Program-made: the position numbers and the translations under genes
Part shown: positions 1 through 8,954 of the stretch, in pieces
How positions within the stretch are numbered: the first letter of the stretch is position 1
Layout: the number at the start of each line of letters is the position of its first letter
Notes under the pieces: generated by a model
Told to the model about the DNA's origin: nothing
Seen by the model: only the letters and a program-made list of their open reading frames with translations
Databases searched by the model: none
DNA from: Desulfuromonas sp. CSMB_57
GTDB taxonomy: Bacteria > Desulfobacterota > Desulfuromonadia > Desulfuromonadales > Syntrophotaleaceae
Length of the DNA stretch: 64,000 nucleotides
Assembly: GCF_020194955.2 (NCBI RefSeq)
Contig: NZ_JAFCIY020000031.1
Location: forward strand, 1 to 64,000
Reading direction: 5' to 3'

Positions 1-97
1 CCAGGGCCGCGGCCATCAGGGCGTGGGAGGCGAATTTGCCGGTACCGGCCAACAGCCGGGAGGCAAAGGGACGGCCGGCAATAATCAGTTCATCCAT
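1..97 (-). CDS. thiG: Thiazole synthase ThiG, N-terminal fragment (runs off the window)
   Basis: Only the first 32 codons are inside the window. They read MDELIIAGRPFASRLLAG and continue TGKFAS, matching the conserved start of ThiG, where the first strand is followed by the (S/T)RLLxGTGKF signature. ThiG condenses deoxyxylulose phosphate, dehydroglycine and ThiS thiocarboxylate into the thiazole half of thiamine. The start ATG at 97-95 is preceded by AAAGGAT at normal spacing. It is the third gene of thiC-thiS-thiG on the minus strand and is separated from thiS by about 170 bases holding a hexamer repeat. The rest of the gene and any thiH lie outside the window. Confidence 0.85.
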   Translation of the reverse strand, partial: MDELIIAGRPFASRLLAGTGKFASHALMAAAL

Positions 98-130
98 GGT
101 AGTATCCTTTATCGAACTGCTCTGGTCATG

Positions 131-220
131 TAGTCGTGATCGTTGTCGCACTCGTACCCGTAATCGCACTCGTACTCGTACTCGTACTCGAAATCGTAAT
201 CGTACTCGTACTCGTACTCG
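131..220. repeat. Degenerate hexanucleotide tandem repeat, 15 units of NNNTCG
   Basis: Ninety bases between thiS and thiG divide exactly into 15 hexamers. All end in CG and 14 of 15 end in TCG. The commonest unit is TACTCG, with variants TAATCG, CACTCG and AAATCG. All frames stay open across it, giving artificial alternating-residue peptides (Tyr/Glu or Arg/Thr), so I do not read it as protein. It lies just after the thiS stop codon and before the thiG ribosome binding site. Function unknown; it could be a slippage-prone microsatellite or a protein-binding or mRNA-processing site. Confidence 0.85.
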
Positions 221-265
221 CCGCAAAGTTCGCCAACAACAACCAACAGCTTTCCCGGCGGAGCA

Positions 266-466
266 TCAGCCGCCGCCCACGAACTGGACGATCTCCAACC
301 GGTCGCCGTCGGCCAGCTGCGTGGTGGCAAAAGTATATTGGGTGACAATGGCGCCGTTGTATTCCACGGCGACCCGGGCCGGGTCGAGCTCCAGACACTC
401 GAGCAATCCGGACAACGTCGTCCCCGCCGAGCAGTCGCGGGCGCGGCCATTCACGGTAATCTCCAT
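266..466 (-). CDS. thiS: Sulfur carrier protein ThiS
   Basis: The 66-residue protein begins MEITVNGRARDC and ends VQFVGGG, the beta-grasp fold with the C-terminal Gly-Gly that is adenylated and thiocarboxylated before sulfur is passed to ThiG. The length matches the family. I chose the ATG at 466-464 because AGGGGAAA lies just upstream and a longer in-frame extension would overlap the end of thiC without any matching sequence. It sits 41 bases after thiC and ahead of thiG, so it is probably in one transcript with them. Confidence 0.92.
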   Translation of the reverse strand: MEITVNGRARDCSAGTTLSGLLECLELDPARVAVEYNGAIVTQYTFATTQLADGDRLEIVQFVGGG

Positions 467-507
467 CTGCACTTTCCCCTTCCCCGGTTTCGCCCCCGTC
501 AGGATGC

Positions 508-2247
<1,740 letters not shown>

Positions 2248-2273
2248 TTACTGGATGATGTGGGCCGTTGCTT

Positions 2274-2333
2274 GGAAGCGAACCGTGCAACTTGGATGCA
2301 CGCTTTGGTAAATAGACGCATGCGGTTCGCTCC
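2274..2333 (-). promoter_or_regulatory. Inverted-repeat structure in the thiC leader
   Basis: Arms GGAAGCGAACCG (2274-2285) and CGGTTCGCTCC (2323-2333) are complementary over GCGAACCG and flanking bases with one bulged base. The interior carries a second short pair (TGCA at 2286-2289 and 2297-2300). The element ends about 35 bases before the thiC start codon and within the predicted mRNA if the sigma-54 promoter is used. It lacks the CUGAGA and GAACCUGA blocks of TPP riboswitches. It may be a translational control hairpin or a protein site. Confidence 0.5.
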
Positions 2334-2383
2334 GACGAAGGATGCCGTATAACAAAAAGGCAAAAAGCAAGCCAACCCCCTGC

Positions 2384-2398
2384 GCAATCACCATGCCT
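2384..2398 (-). promoter_or_regulatory. Candidate sigma-54 (-24/-12) promoter for thiC
   Basis: Read on the minus strand the site is AGGCATGGTGATTGC, with GG and GC separated by exactly 10 bases as sigma-54 holoenzyme requires. It matches TGGCAC-N5-TTGC except for the first T and the final C of the -24 box. It points at thiC, about 145 bases upstream of the start codon, and a 16-base palindrome lies about 140 bases further upstream. The match is moderate; the context (AcoR-type activator next door) is what makes it credible. Confidence 0.45.
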
Positions 2399-2534
2399 TT
2401 TCTCGATAACCGAAACAAAGCTCCAACATGCCGACAGCACTAGGTATTTTCCTTCTTCGAAAGCACAACGAAAGAAAATCGGCGGCCCCCAAAGCAGGCC
2501 CTGTCCATTCCGACCAAGGATTGCGACAGGTCTT

Positions 2535-2550
2535 TGAGACACCTGTCTCA
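2535..2550. promoter_or_regulatory. Palindrome TGAGACA-CC-TGTCTCA, candidate enhancer (UAS) for an AcoR-type activator
   Basis: The 16-mer is perfectly symmetric except for the 2-base centre. It lies about 140 bases upstream of the thiC sigma-54-like promoter, a usual distance for a bacterial enhancer-binding protein, and downstream of the adjacent acoR-type gene. A related site (5 of 7 arm positions matching) lies at 11559-11574 upstream of the butanediol operon promoter. Binding by either AcoR-like protein is inferred. Confidence 0.5.
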
Positions 2551-2614
2551 CCATGTGGTGCAACACCTGCCCGACGGCCCCGAGGTCCCTTTCTGCACAA
2601 ATTACGACCCTGGC

Positions 2615-4633
2615 CTAGCGCTTGTTGGGCGGAACGATGTTGAACTTTTCCATCTTCCGGTACAGGGTCGCCCGACTGATGCCGATCTCCCGGGCCGCCA
2701 GGGTTACCTGCCAGCGGTGGTGGACCAAGGCGTTGAGTATGACGTTTCGCTCCGCTTCTTCCATGGTATTGCTGGGTGGCATCGAAACCGTGTCGCGCAG
2801 GGGAAGTTGCAATACAGCCTGTGGCGGCACCGGAGGCCCGTCGGGCAACGCCGGAGCGGGAGAACAACGCACCTCCTCCGGCAGGTCCTCGATTCGGATC
2901 ACCCCTTGGTCGCACACCGCCAAGGCATAGCGCAGCACATTGCGCAACTGCCGCACATTCCCCGGCCAGGGATAGGCGACCAGAATGGCCATGGCCGCCT
3001 CATCCAGATCCACGGCACCGCCCTCTTCCGCCGCTTCGATGGCCAAGGCCTGATGAATCAGATTGGCGATATCGGCCCGCCGCCGCAGAGGCGGCAGTTC
3101 GAAGGAAACCCCGTTGAGCCGATAATAAAGATCTTCCCGGAATTCGCCGCTGGCCACCATGCCCTGAATGCCGCGATGAGTAGCGCAGATGACCTGCAGA
3201 TCCACGGGAATGGGCGTGTCGCCGCCAAGGGGAGTGACTTCCTTTTCCGCCAGGACCCGCAGCAGGCGCGGCTGCAGGCTGGCCGGCATATCGCCGATTT
3301 CATCCAGGAACAGGGTGCCGCCGTCGGACTGCAGAATCTTGCCCCGCATGCCCTTGCTGCGCGCGCCGGTAAAGGCGCCTTCCTTGTAACCGAACAGCTC
3401 GCTCTCAATCAGGGATTCGGGGATGGCGGCGCAATTCACGGCAATAAAGGGTTTTTGGGAACGACGACTGCCGTGATGGATGGCGCGGGCGAACATCTCC
3501 TTGCCGGTCCCGGTTTCCCCGTTGAGCAGAATCGGAATGTTCTTGTTCATGACCCGCTTCATGCGGGCCACGGCATCCTGCAGACCGGGATCGGCGCCGG
3601 CCAGATAGTCCAGATCGAGTACGGTTCCCGGCTTGGGAGCCGTGGCCGGCGACACACTGGGTACAACCACCTTGGCGACCGGCGAGATGGAAATGGCCTG
3701 GGGGCACCTGAGAGCCACGAAATACTGCCGCCCTCGCCGACTGGTCCGCAGGGGAAAGACCAGATTGGACTGCCCGGCCTGCACCATCAACTGCTCCAGG
3801 TTGACATCGAACAGTTCCCCGACCTGCCGCCCGACCAATGATCCACCGGCTTCCTGCTCAAACTCCCGGTGCGAAGCGCGGTCGGCGGCCAAGATGGCGC
3901 CCTGGCCGTCCAGGGCCAGGAGAAATTCGCTGTTGACTTCGGCCAACTCCCGCATCCGGCTGATTTTCAATACCCACTGGTCCTCGAATTTGCGCAGAAA
4001 ATAAGCCGATTCGATGATCCGGGCGGTTTCCATGACCAGTTGCAGGGCCAGGTGCTGGCTGTCCTTACCGTCCGGCGAATGCAGCGCGGAAACATCGACA
4101 ATGGCCACGGAATTGCCGAAAGGATCGAAAATGGGCGCCGAACTGCAGGTCAGGTGGGAGTTGAGGGCACGGAAATGTTCGCCGTGATGGATGGTGATGG
4201 GACGCTTTTCGATGAGCCCCGTGCCGACCGCACAGGTGCCTTCATGGCATTCGGTCCACACCGAACCCAGGTATAATCCGGCGTCTTTCCATTCCCGCGC
4301 CAGGCGTTGATCGCCGCGCCAGTCCACCGTCACGCCGTTGGAATCGCACAGCAGGGCCGAATAGCCCAATTCGCACACCTGCCGGTGCAGACGATCGATG
4401 CCGGCCTTGGCGATGCGCAGAAAATTTTCCAGAGGTTGAGTATAATCCCGCAATTCTCCGGCGGTCAGGACCCGCACCCTGGTCGGGCGGCTCGGATCAA
4501 TACGATGTTCCTGCAGGCTTCGCTCCCAGGATTGCAGAATGGGTTTCTCAACCGTGCTGTCCGCTTCCGGCGCATTGCCGGATATATAGGAAAAAATCTT
4601 ATCGATGTGCTGATTTCTATCGAAACGCACCAT
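2615..4633 (-). CDS. acoR: AcoR-type sigma-54-dependent transcriptional activator (copy 1)
   Basis: The 672-residue protein has the AcoR architecture: an N-terminal ligand-sensing region with a GAF-like domain (about 75-200, including CHEGTCAVGTG), a middle PAS-like stretch (about 230-310), an AAA+ domain with Walker A GETGTGKE (372-379) and the sigma-54 contact loop GAFTGA (419-424), and a C-terminal Fis-type helix-turn-helix (about 640-662, ISRATLYRKM). AcoR proteins sense acetoin or related compounds and activate acetoin/diol catabolism genes. The start follows GGGGAGGG. It is a close paralogue of the gene at 11763-13778, and the two flank the butanediol operon. The actual ligand cannot be told from sequence. 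Confidence 0.9.
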   Translation of the reverse strand: MVRFDRNQHIDKIFSYISGNAPEADSTVEKPILQSWERSLQEHRIDPSRPTRVRVLTAGELRDYTQPLENFLRIAKAGIDRLHRQVCELGYSALLCDSNGVTVDWRGDQRLAREWKDAGLYLGSVWTECHEGTCAVGTGLIEKRPITIHHGEHFRALNSHLTCSSAPIFDPFGNSVAIVDVSALHSPDGKDSQHLALQLVMETARIIESAYFLRKFEDQWVLKISRMRELAEVNSEFLLALDGQGAILAADRASHREFEQEAGGSLVGRQVGELFDVNLEQLMVQAGQSNLVFPLRTSRRGRQYFVALRCPQAISISPVAKVVVPSVSPATAPKPGTVLDLDYLAGADPGLQDAVARMKRVMNKNIPILLNGETGTGKEMFARAIHHGSRRSQKPFIAVNCAAIPESLIESELFGYKEGAFTGARSKGMRGKILQSDGGTLFLDEIGDMPASLQPRLLRVLAEKEVTPLGGDTPIPVDLQVICATHRGIQGMVASGEFREDLYYRLNGVSFELPPLRRRADIANLIHQALAIEAAEEGGAVDLDEAAMAILVAYPWPGNVRQLRNVLRYALAVCDQGVIRIEDLPEEVRCSPAPALPDGPPVPPQAVLQLPLRDTVSMPPSNTMEEAERNVILNALVHHRWQVTLAAREIGISRATLYRKMEKFNIVPPNKR

Positions 4634-4847
4634 CTTTCCCTCCCCGGAAATCCGTGCATATTCTATGGGATCCAGCCACTAATTTTTTGGATTTTGCAGA
4701 ATTTAAACTGCCCTCTGAATCATGCCGATTGAACCAAACGGTCAAATTTTTCCATGCGCTGCGCCCCTTCCTTCATTCTTCCCCGGCACTTAAAAAACGA
4801 AACAGGCAATTAACCTAGCTAACTCAAAATTTTTTTAAATTGCCGAA

Positions 4848-4880
4848 CAGCCCTCCCCCGAATAATCCAGGAGAGGGCTG
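4848..4880 (-). terminator. Stem-loop downstream of the outer-membrane protein gene
   Basis: CAGCCCTC and GAGGGCTG pair across a 17-base spacer that can extend the stem. It lies about 40 bases after the stop codon of the barrel gene and ahead of the regulator gene on the same strand. There is no clean T-run right after it (the first long T-run begins about 15 bases on), so termination may be weak. A second arm pair, GAATCAT/ATGATTC, lies between it and the stop codon (4890-4921). Confidence 0.5.
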
Positions 4881-4921
4881 ATTCAAAACGAATCATGAAA
4901 CTTTAATTTACTTTATGATTC

Positions 4922-5797
4922 TTAAAAGGCCCAGATAAAGCGGGTGTAAAGGGCGTTGGTTTTTGCAACATTCCTTCCGTCGATACCTCTGCTGTACCAA
5001 ATGTCGAAGGTCAACTTGTCCGAAACCTTCATGCTGTTGCCCAAACCGACCTGCAACCGATCATAAGAGGCTATAGTTTCACCGGTATTCTTGTTCTTTC
5101 CGGATCCCGCAGTTTCATAATCGATATGCAGGGCAGGATTGATACGGGGGCTGACTTTATAGGTGAGAACCGCGTTGGCAAACACCGAGTCTCCCAGTTC
5201 GTTTCGTTGCCCACCTTTACGCTGATCACCACGCAAACGGTATCCGATATCCCAGTCGAGAACAACGTTACCCCATTGATGGTTATTCATCCAGGCAAAG
5301 TCCGACACAAAGGCGGAATCGGAAAGATCGCTGGAGCCCCAGGGAAGATGCAGCCAGTATTCAAGCATCGTCGTCCAGTTAGCGGTGGGCTTGATCCAGG
5401 CCACCACCCCGGTCTGTGGATCGATCATGCCGTTAATGTTGTCGCCATTCTCCACAAGCACTCCGGCATAACCGAGTACCGCTTCCCAGAGAAATCCGAC
5501 ATTATCAATGCCGTCGATCTTGAAAAGACGCGCGAATTTATTTACGGAAACCAGTACATCCATATCAGGACCTTCTGCACCGTAATAACTATTGGTCTTT
5601 TGCCAAACATTGTAGGAAAGCAGAAGGTTGATAGGTTTATCAAAATCCATGGGCAGATTGTATTCGTTTGTCCCGATAACGCTATAGGGAATAATCGCAT
5701 CGGCTGCAAACGACTGACTTACTTTTGAGATACTCCCGACCGCCAAAAATGTTGCAAACAAAAACAAAATTAGTGTCTTGTTCCTTATCGCCATCAT
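4922..5797 (-). CDS. Outer-membrane beta-barrel protein, MetA-pathway (phenol_MetA_deg) type
   Basis: The 291-residue product starts with a signal peptide (basic MMAIRNK, hydrophobic core, cleavage after SFA-ADA near residue 32). It then shows alternating hydrophobic/polar beta-strands and ends in a terminal Phe (RFIWAF), as BAM-assembled barrels do. The pattern resembles the transporter-like phenol_MetA_deg family often found with aromatic or small-organic catabolism genes. It lies 141 bases after the DUF190 gene in the same direction and may belong to the butanediol regulon as an outer-membrane entry channel. The start follows GGAGG. Substrate unknown. Confidence 0.7.
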   Translation of the reverse strand: MMAIRNKTLILFLFATFLAVGSISKVSQSFAADAIIPYSVIGTNEYNLPMDFDKPINLLLSYNVWQKTNSYYGAEGPDMDVLVSVNKFARLFKIDGIDNVGFLWEAVLGYAGVLVENGDNINGMIDPQTGVVAWIKPTANWTTMLEYWLHLPWGSSDLSDSAFVSDFAWMNNHQWGNVVLDWDIGYRLRGDQRKGGQRNELGDSVFANAVLTYKVSPRINPALHIDYETAGSGKNKNTGETIASYDRLQVGLGNSMKVSDKLTFDIWYSRGIDGRNVAKTNALYTRFIWAF

Positions 5798-5938
5798 ACC
5801 GCCTCCATCAAATTAGCTAATTATTGCTGAAAATGAATTCTCTTCAAATTAACATAAATTAAATTCCAACATCATAGTACAGTCCGGATATGCCTCCTTT
5901 CCCGTGGACAGACGTTTAGCCAAAAATTTTCAATGTGA

Positions 5939-6274
5939 TCAGGCCTGATTAAACAATATATCCACGTCCTGCATAATCATGGCTCCAGACTTGAGCATCT
6001 GTTTAACTATCGGAACAGCAGCGTTCAACTTTTCTTCAGTATCGACAAATTCGATGACCATCGGTTGGCACTTGGAGATGGTCATGCCCAAACCGTGGGT
6101 GCGACAGGATACACAACAGAAACCAGAGCCTTCGAAACCCCTGAAGACCATGGAGCCGGCGATGCCCATTCCAAGTACTTTCTGAGTGATTGCCTCATAG
6201 AGCGGCTTGTCCTCATAACGAGCATTTTCGTTGAGATAGATTTTCAAAAGTTTTCCCTTGCCTTCAGCACTCAT
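5939..6274 (-). CDS. DUF190 family (PII-like) protein
   Basis: The 111-residue protein shows the DUF190 pattern: GKLLKIYLNENARYEDKPL, then a GIAG(S/A)xVFRG strand-turn and a late IEFVDTEEKLN block. DUF190 proteins adopt a ferredoxin-like, PII-type fold and are thought to act as small sensors or regulators. The middle carries a cysteine group FCCVSC that is not typical and might bind metal. It follows the ABM-domain gene and has a clear GGAGG upstream of the ATG. Its role in butanediol metabolism is unknown. Confidence 0.7.
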   Translation of the reverse strand: MSAEGKGKLLKIYLNENARYEDKPLYEAITQKVLGMGIAGSMVFRGFEGSGFCCVSCRTHGLGMTISKCQPMVIEFVDTEEKLNAAVPIVKQMLKSGAMIMQDVDILFNQA

Positions 6275-6328
6275 AGAACCTCCATTGAATTGTGTTTGAT
6301 GTTATCCCGGCCCAAACCAGGTTGGGTT

Positions 6329-6628
6329 TCAGGCCAGCTTTTCCAAAAAATGGATCTCAGGTGCTTCAGCGAACAGGTCATCCGCCTTGGCAAGCAGAGA
6401 CTGGATATAGGGCTTCTGCAAATGTTCGTCGAGCGCGGCACGATTGCTCCAGATTTCATAAAACATGAACAGACCAGGATCGCCTGGCGAATGATGGCAA
6501 TCGTATTGCAAACAGCCCGCCTCGGCGCGCGTCGGAGTCAACAAAGCCGCCAGTTCCTTCTCCACCAAAGCCTCCTTGCCGGCTCTGGACCTGAATTTAG
6601 CCACCACCACCAATTTCTTGTTGCCCAC
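6329..6628 (-). CDS. Antibiotic biosynthesis monooxygenase (ABM/YgiN-like) domain protein
   Basis: The protein is about 99 residues and forms a dimeric alpha-beta barrel of the ABM family. It opens KLVVVAKFRSRAGKE, has EAGCLQYDCHHSPGDPG and FEIW-like FMFYEIWSNRAALDEH, and ends with a strand. I chose the GTG at 6628-6626 because AAGGAGGT lies six bases upstream; an ATG further out falls inside that ribosome binding site. Relatives include quinol monooxygenases and many of unknown role. It lies between the SDR and DUF190 genes. Confidence 0.75.
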   Translation of the reverse strand: MGNKKLVVVAKFRSRAGKEALVEKELAALLTPTRAEAGCLQYDCHHSPGDPGLFMFYEIWSNRAALDEHLQKPYIQSLLAKADDLFAEAPEIHFLEKLA

Positions 6629-6728
6629 GCTAAACCTCCTTCCCATTTCCGCCTAGACCTTGTTCCCAAGGCGACAAGACTGCCGGGAAGCACCCGCATT
6701 CGCCAGGAGCTTCCCGGCCGGCAATGAA

Positions 6729-7532
6729 TTACACCAGGACAATACCGCCATCGATCATGACCGACTGGCCGGTCATATAGTCGGCGTCGTCGGAAGCCAG
6801 GAAGGAAACATACCCGGCAACCTGCTCCGGATTCCCTACCTCTTTGGCCAGAATGGCACTGTCGACGTAAGCCTTGAGGGTTTCGCCCTTGGCAGCACCC
6901 GTGTAGGCACCGATTTTCTCGTCGATGAGTTCCCACATGTCAGTGCCGACAATACCCGGGCAGTAACCGTTGACGGTAATTTTGTACTGGGCCATTTCCT
7001 TGGCGAAGCCCTGGGTGTAGCCGCGAACGGCAAACTTGGAAGCGCTGTATACCGGCAGGAAGGCGAAACCGGAATGCCCGGCGATGCTCGCGCAGTTGAT
7101 GATCTTGCCACCGCTGCCCAGATATCCTTTATGACCTTGTTTGATCATCTGCCGCGCGGCAGCGTTGTCGCACAGCACCACGCCCTTGACGTTAACCGCC
7201 AGTTGCTTATCGATATCCTCGGGGGTATGATCGACACCCAGCTTGACGATGCCGATGCCGGCATTGGCCACCATGACATCCAGCTTGCCGAATTTTTCAA
7301 CGGCCTTTTCCACCAACTCGGTCACTTCCGCTTCATTGGTGACGTCGGTCTTGACGGCCAGGGCCTTGCCGCCCGCCGCCTCGATCTCGCCGGCCACCTT
7401 CTGGGCATTATCGAACATGATGTCGCTGACCACGACGGCGGCACCGTCGGCAGCCAAGCGCAATGCGATACCTCTGCCGATACCCCGACCCGCTCCCGTT
7501 ACGATTGCAACCTTGCCTGCAAGCTTTGCCAT
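6729..7532 (-). CDS. budC: Short-chain dehydrogenase, acetoin reductase / meso-2,3-butanediol dehydrogenase type
   Basis: The 267-residue classical SDR has the cofactor motif TGAGRGIG (12-19), NAG (90-92), the structural Asn (about 114) and the catalytic Ser149, Tyr162 and Lys166 (YSASK). The overall pattern, including the WELIDEKIG region of the substrate loop and CPGIVGTDMW, matches BudC/acetoin reductases that interconvert acetoin and 2,3-butanediol with NAD(H). The ATG at 7532 follows GAGGAG. With the (R,R)-butanediol dehydrogenase in the same operon the cell could oxidise more than one stereoisomer. Stereospecificity cannot be read directly. Confidence 0.8.
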   Translation of the reverse strand: MAKLAGKVAIVTGAGRGIGRGIALRLAADGAAVVVSDIMFDNAQKVAGEIEAAGGKALAVKTDVTNEAEVTELVEKAVEKFGKLDVMVANAGIGIVKLGVDHTPEDIDKQLAVNVKGVVLCDNAAARQMIKQGHKGYLGSGGKIINCASIAGHSGFAFLPVYSASKFAVRGYTQGFAKEMAQYKITVNGYCPGIVGTDMWELIDEKIGAYTGAAKGETLKAYVDSAILAKEVGNPEQVAGYVSFLASDDADYMTGQSVMIDGGIVLV

Positions 7533-7633
7533 GTTTCCACTCCTCAGGTTAGATGTCCTTGGTGTCTTACCGACCCAAACGGCATGCCCACCTTGGGCCG
7601 TCAACTGCCTGGCTAATCGTTCCCTTCGCCGCC

Positions 7634-8128
7634 TTATTCGGCGGGATACACATCTTGCGGTTCCGGCCATGCGAAATCAGGCTTGAGATCATAAATTTCA
7701 GCTACCAGATTCAGATCCTTGAGGGAGTCGAGATAGGTGTAGGTCAGCCCCTGCCAATGCCCGCCCTGCAGCACCGGCAAGCCTTGCTCCTCATAGAACC
7801 TGACGGCATCGGAGTAGTTCTCGGTGCCGAATGCGACATGATGCAGACCTTCGCCGTGTTGCTGCAGAAATTCGGCATAAATGCTCTTGTGGTCTTTAGG
7901 CTGGATCAGTTCCCACTGCACACCTCCGATGTCGCACAGGGCCAGACGCATGGCATAATCGACCTTTTCCCCGCGAATGATCATGTCCTGGACGGTATCG
8001 GGATTGAATTCGTAAATTTTCCAGGGACCGATGCCGTACTTGTCGGCCCAGATTCTGACGGCGGCATCGCAATCCTTGACCACCATGGCAATTTGCAAGA
8101 CCTTGCTGAACAGCGGTTTCGCAGCCAT
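7634..8128 (-). CDS. VOC superfamily (glyoxalase/methylmalonyl-CoA epimerase-like) protein
   Basis: The 164-residue protein has two beta-alpha-beta-beta-beta modules. The first begins LFSKVLQIAMVVKDCDAAV and the second GLHHVAFGTENYSDAVRFYEE, giving the paired metal-site His/Glu positions of the vicinal oxygen chelate fold (HHVAF and VAEIYDL). AAGGAG precedes the ATG. It sits in the butanediol operon between the SDR and a small unknown gene. Metal-dependent isomerisation or binding of a small oxygenated compound is plausible, but the substrate is not evident. Confidence 0.75.
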   Translation of the reverse strand: MAAKPLFSKVLQIAMVVKDCDAAVRIWADKYGIGPWKIYEFNPDTVQDMIIRGEKVDYAMRLALCDIGGVQWELIQPKDHKSIYAEFLQQHGEGLHHVAFGTENYSDAVRFYEEQGLPVLQGGHWQGLTYTYLDSLKDLNLVAEIYDLKPDFAWPEPQDVYPAE

Positions 8129-8203
8129 TTACGACTCCTTTGTTCAAAAGTTGGCAAACTGTATGGCATCAATGGGAATCCATCCCATCGAACCATATCG
8201 GTA

Positions 8204-8506
8204 TCAAAACAGGCCATCCCCGCTCTGATTCCCCAATCCGGGGTGTATATCGAAACGGACCACGCCCACCGCCGCGCGTCCGCCAACAGCCTTGACCATG
8301 CGGGCCGTACCTTCATGTCCGAACCCGCCGCAGAGTTCGATGGCCCCAATCCCCTCATCCGCCAACTTGACGGCAACGGCTTCGGCCATGGCGTAATCCG
8401 CCACGCCGACGGTCGTCAGTTCGACCTCTTGAGTCTTGATAACGGTTCGGTCCTTTTCCCCATCGGCGCTCGGTGAAAGAAATATAAAAGCCGCTTTCAA
8501 TGCCAT
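8204..8506 (-). CDS. Small conserved protein, DUF6506-like
   Basis: The product is about 100 residues starting MALKAAFIF, with the blocks VELTTVGVADYAMA, GIGAIELCGGFGHEG and AVGVVRFDIHPG. I associate this pattern with the DUF6506 family from memory. The glycine-rich CGGFGHEG loop followed by VRFD suggests a small alpha/beta binding protein. The ATG at 8506 has an AGG-rich upstream region. It is one of several uncharacterised genes embedded in the butanediol operon; function unknown. Confidence 0.65.
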   Translation of the reverse strand: MALKAAFIFLSPSADGEKDRTVIKTQEVELTTVGVADYAMAEAVAVKLADEGIGAIELCGGFGHEGTARMVKAVGGRAAVGVVRFDIHPGLGNQSGDGLF

Positions 8507-8528
8507 ATCCTGCCTCACCTTGTATTTG

Positions 8529-8864
8529 TCAGACCGCAATTTTCAATAATTTTTCAAAATCAATTTTTCTTTTGTTGATTTTGGAAATTCTTCCAACCAA
8601 TGAATTCAACTTATCAATCTTCGATGGATCTACCTTGTCTTGTCTTATTTTCATTACACCTGAATTTTCGCCATAAATACAAAATGCCAGATCAACAATT
8701 GATGATATTTCTAATATCATTTTTTTTATGTCATCATATTTTCGGATCACATTGAAATCGAGTTGAATCCACAGTCTATCTTCGAGGTCGGAAAGCTGTT
8801 GCTTGACCACAGATTCATACTTAATAAGATTGTCGAGGACTTTTTCATCAATATGGGCTGACAT
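8529..8864 (-). CDS. Hypothetical protein, AT-rich, probably helical
   Basis: A reading frame of about 111 residues, MSAHIDEKVLDNLIKYE onward, is rich in Lys, Ile, Asp and Glu and looks mostly alpha-helical. No family was recognised. Base composition is visibly more AT-rich than the flanking operon genes, which suggests recent acquisition. The start is uncertain (another ATG four codons upstream; neither has a strong ribosome binding site). It lies between the butanediol dehydrogenase and the DUF6506-like gene, after a strong hairpin. Confidence 0.55.
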   Translation of the reverse strand: MSAHIDEKVLDNLIKYESVVKQQLSDLEDRLWIQLDFNVIRKYDDIKKMILEISSIVDLAFCIYGENSGVMKIRQDKVDPSKIDKLNSLVGRISKINKRKIDFEKLLKIAV

Positions 8865-8910
8865 TTTTCGTTCCATTTTTTCAAAACAGAATTTTTGGAA
8901 TTTTTCTCTA

Positions 8911-8943
8911 GCGGCTCCCCGCCGCAAAATAACGGGGAGCCGC
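8911..8943. other. Strong intergenic hairpin after the butanediol dehydrogenase gene
   Basis: GCGGCTCCCCG and CGGGGAGCCGC form an 11-base-pair stem around an 11-base loop between the dehydrogenase stop codon and the next gene. No T-run follows on the minus strand, so it looks like an mRNA processing or stabilising hairpin rather than a full terminator. It would set different levels for genes on each side. Confidence 0.6.
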
Positions 8944-8954
8944 CATATTGCTGT

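Noticed and set aside
131-220. CRISPR array
   Set aside because: Units are 6 bases with no spacers; no cas genes occur in the window and no other array-like repeats were seen.
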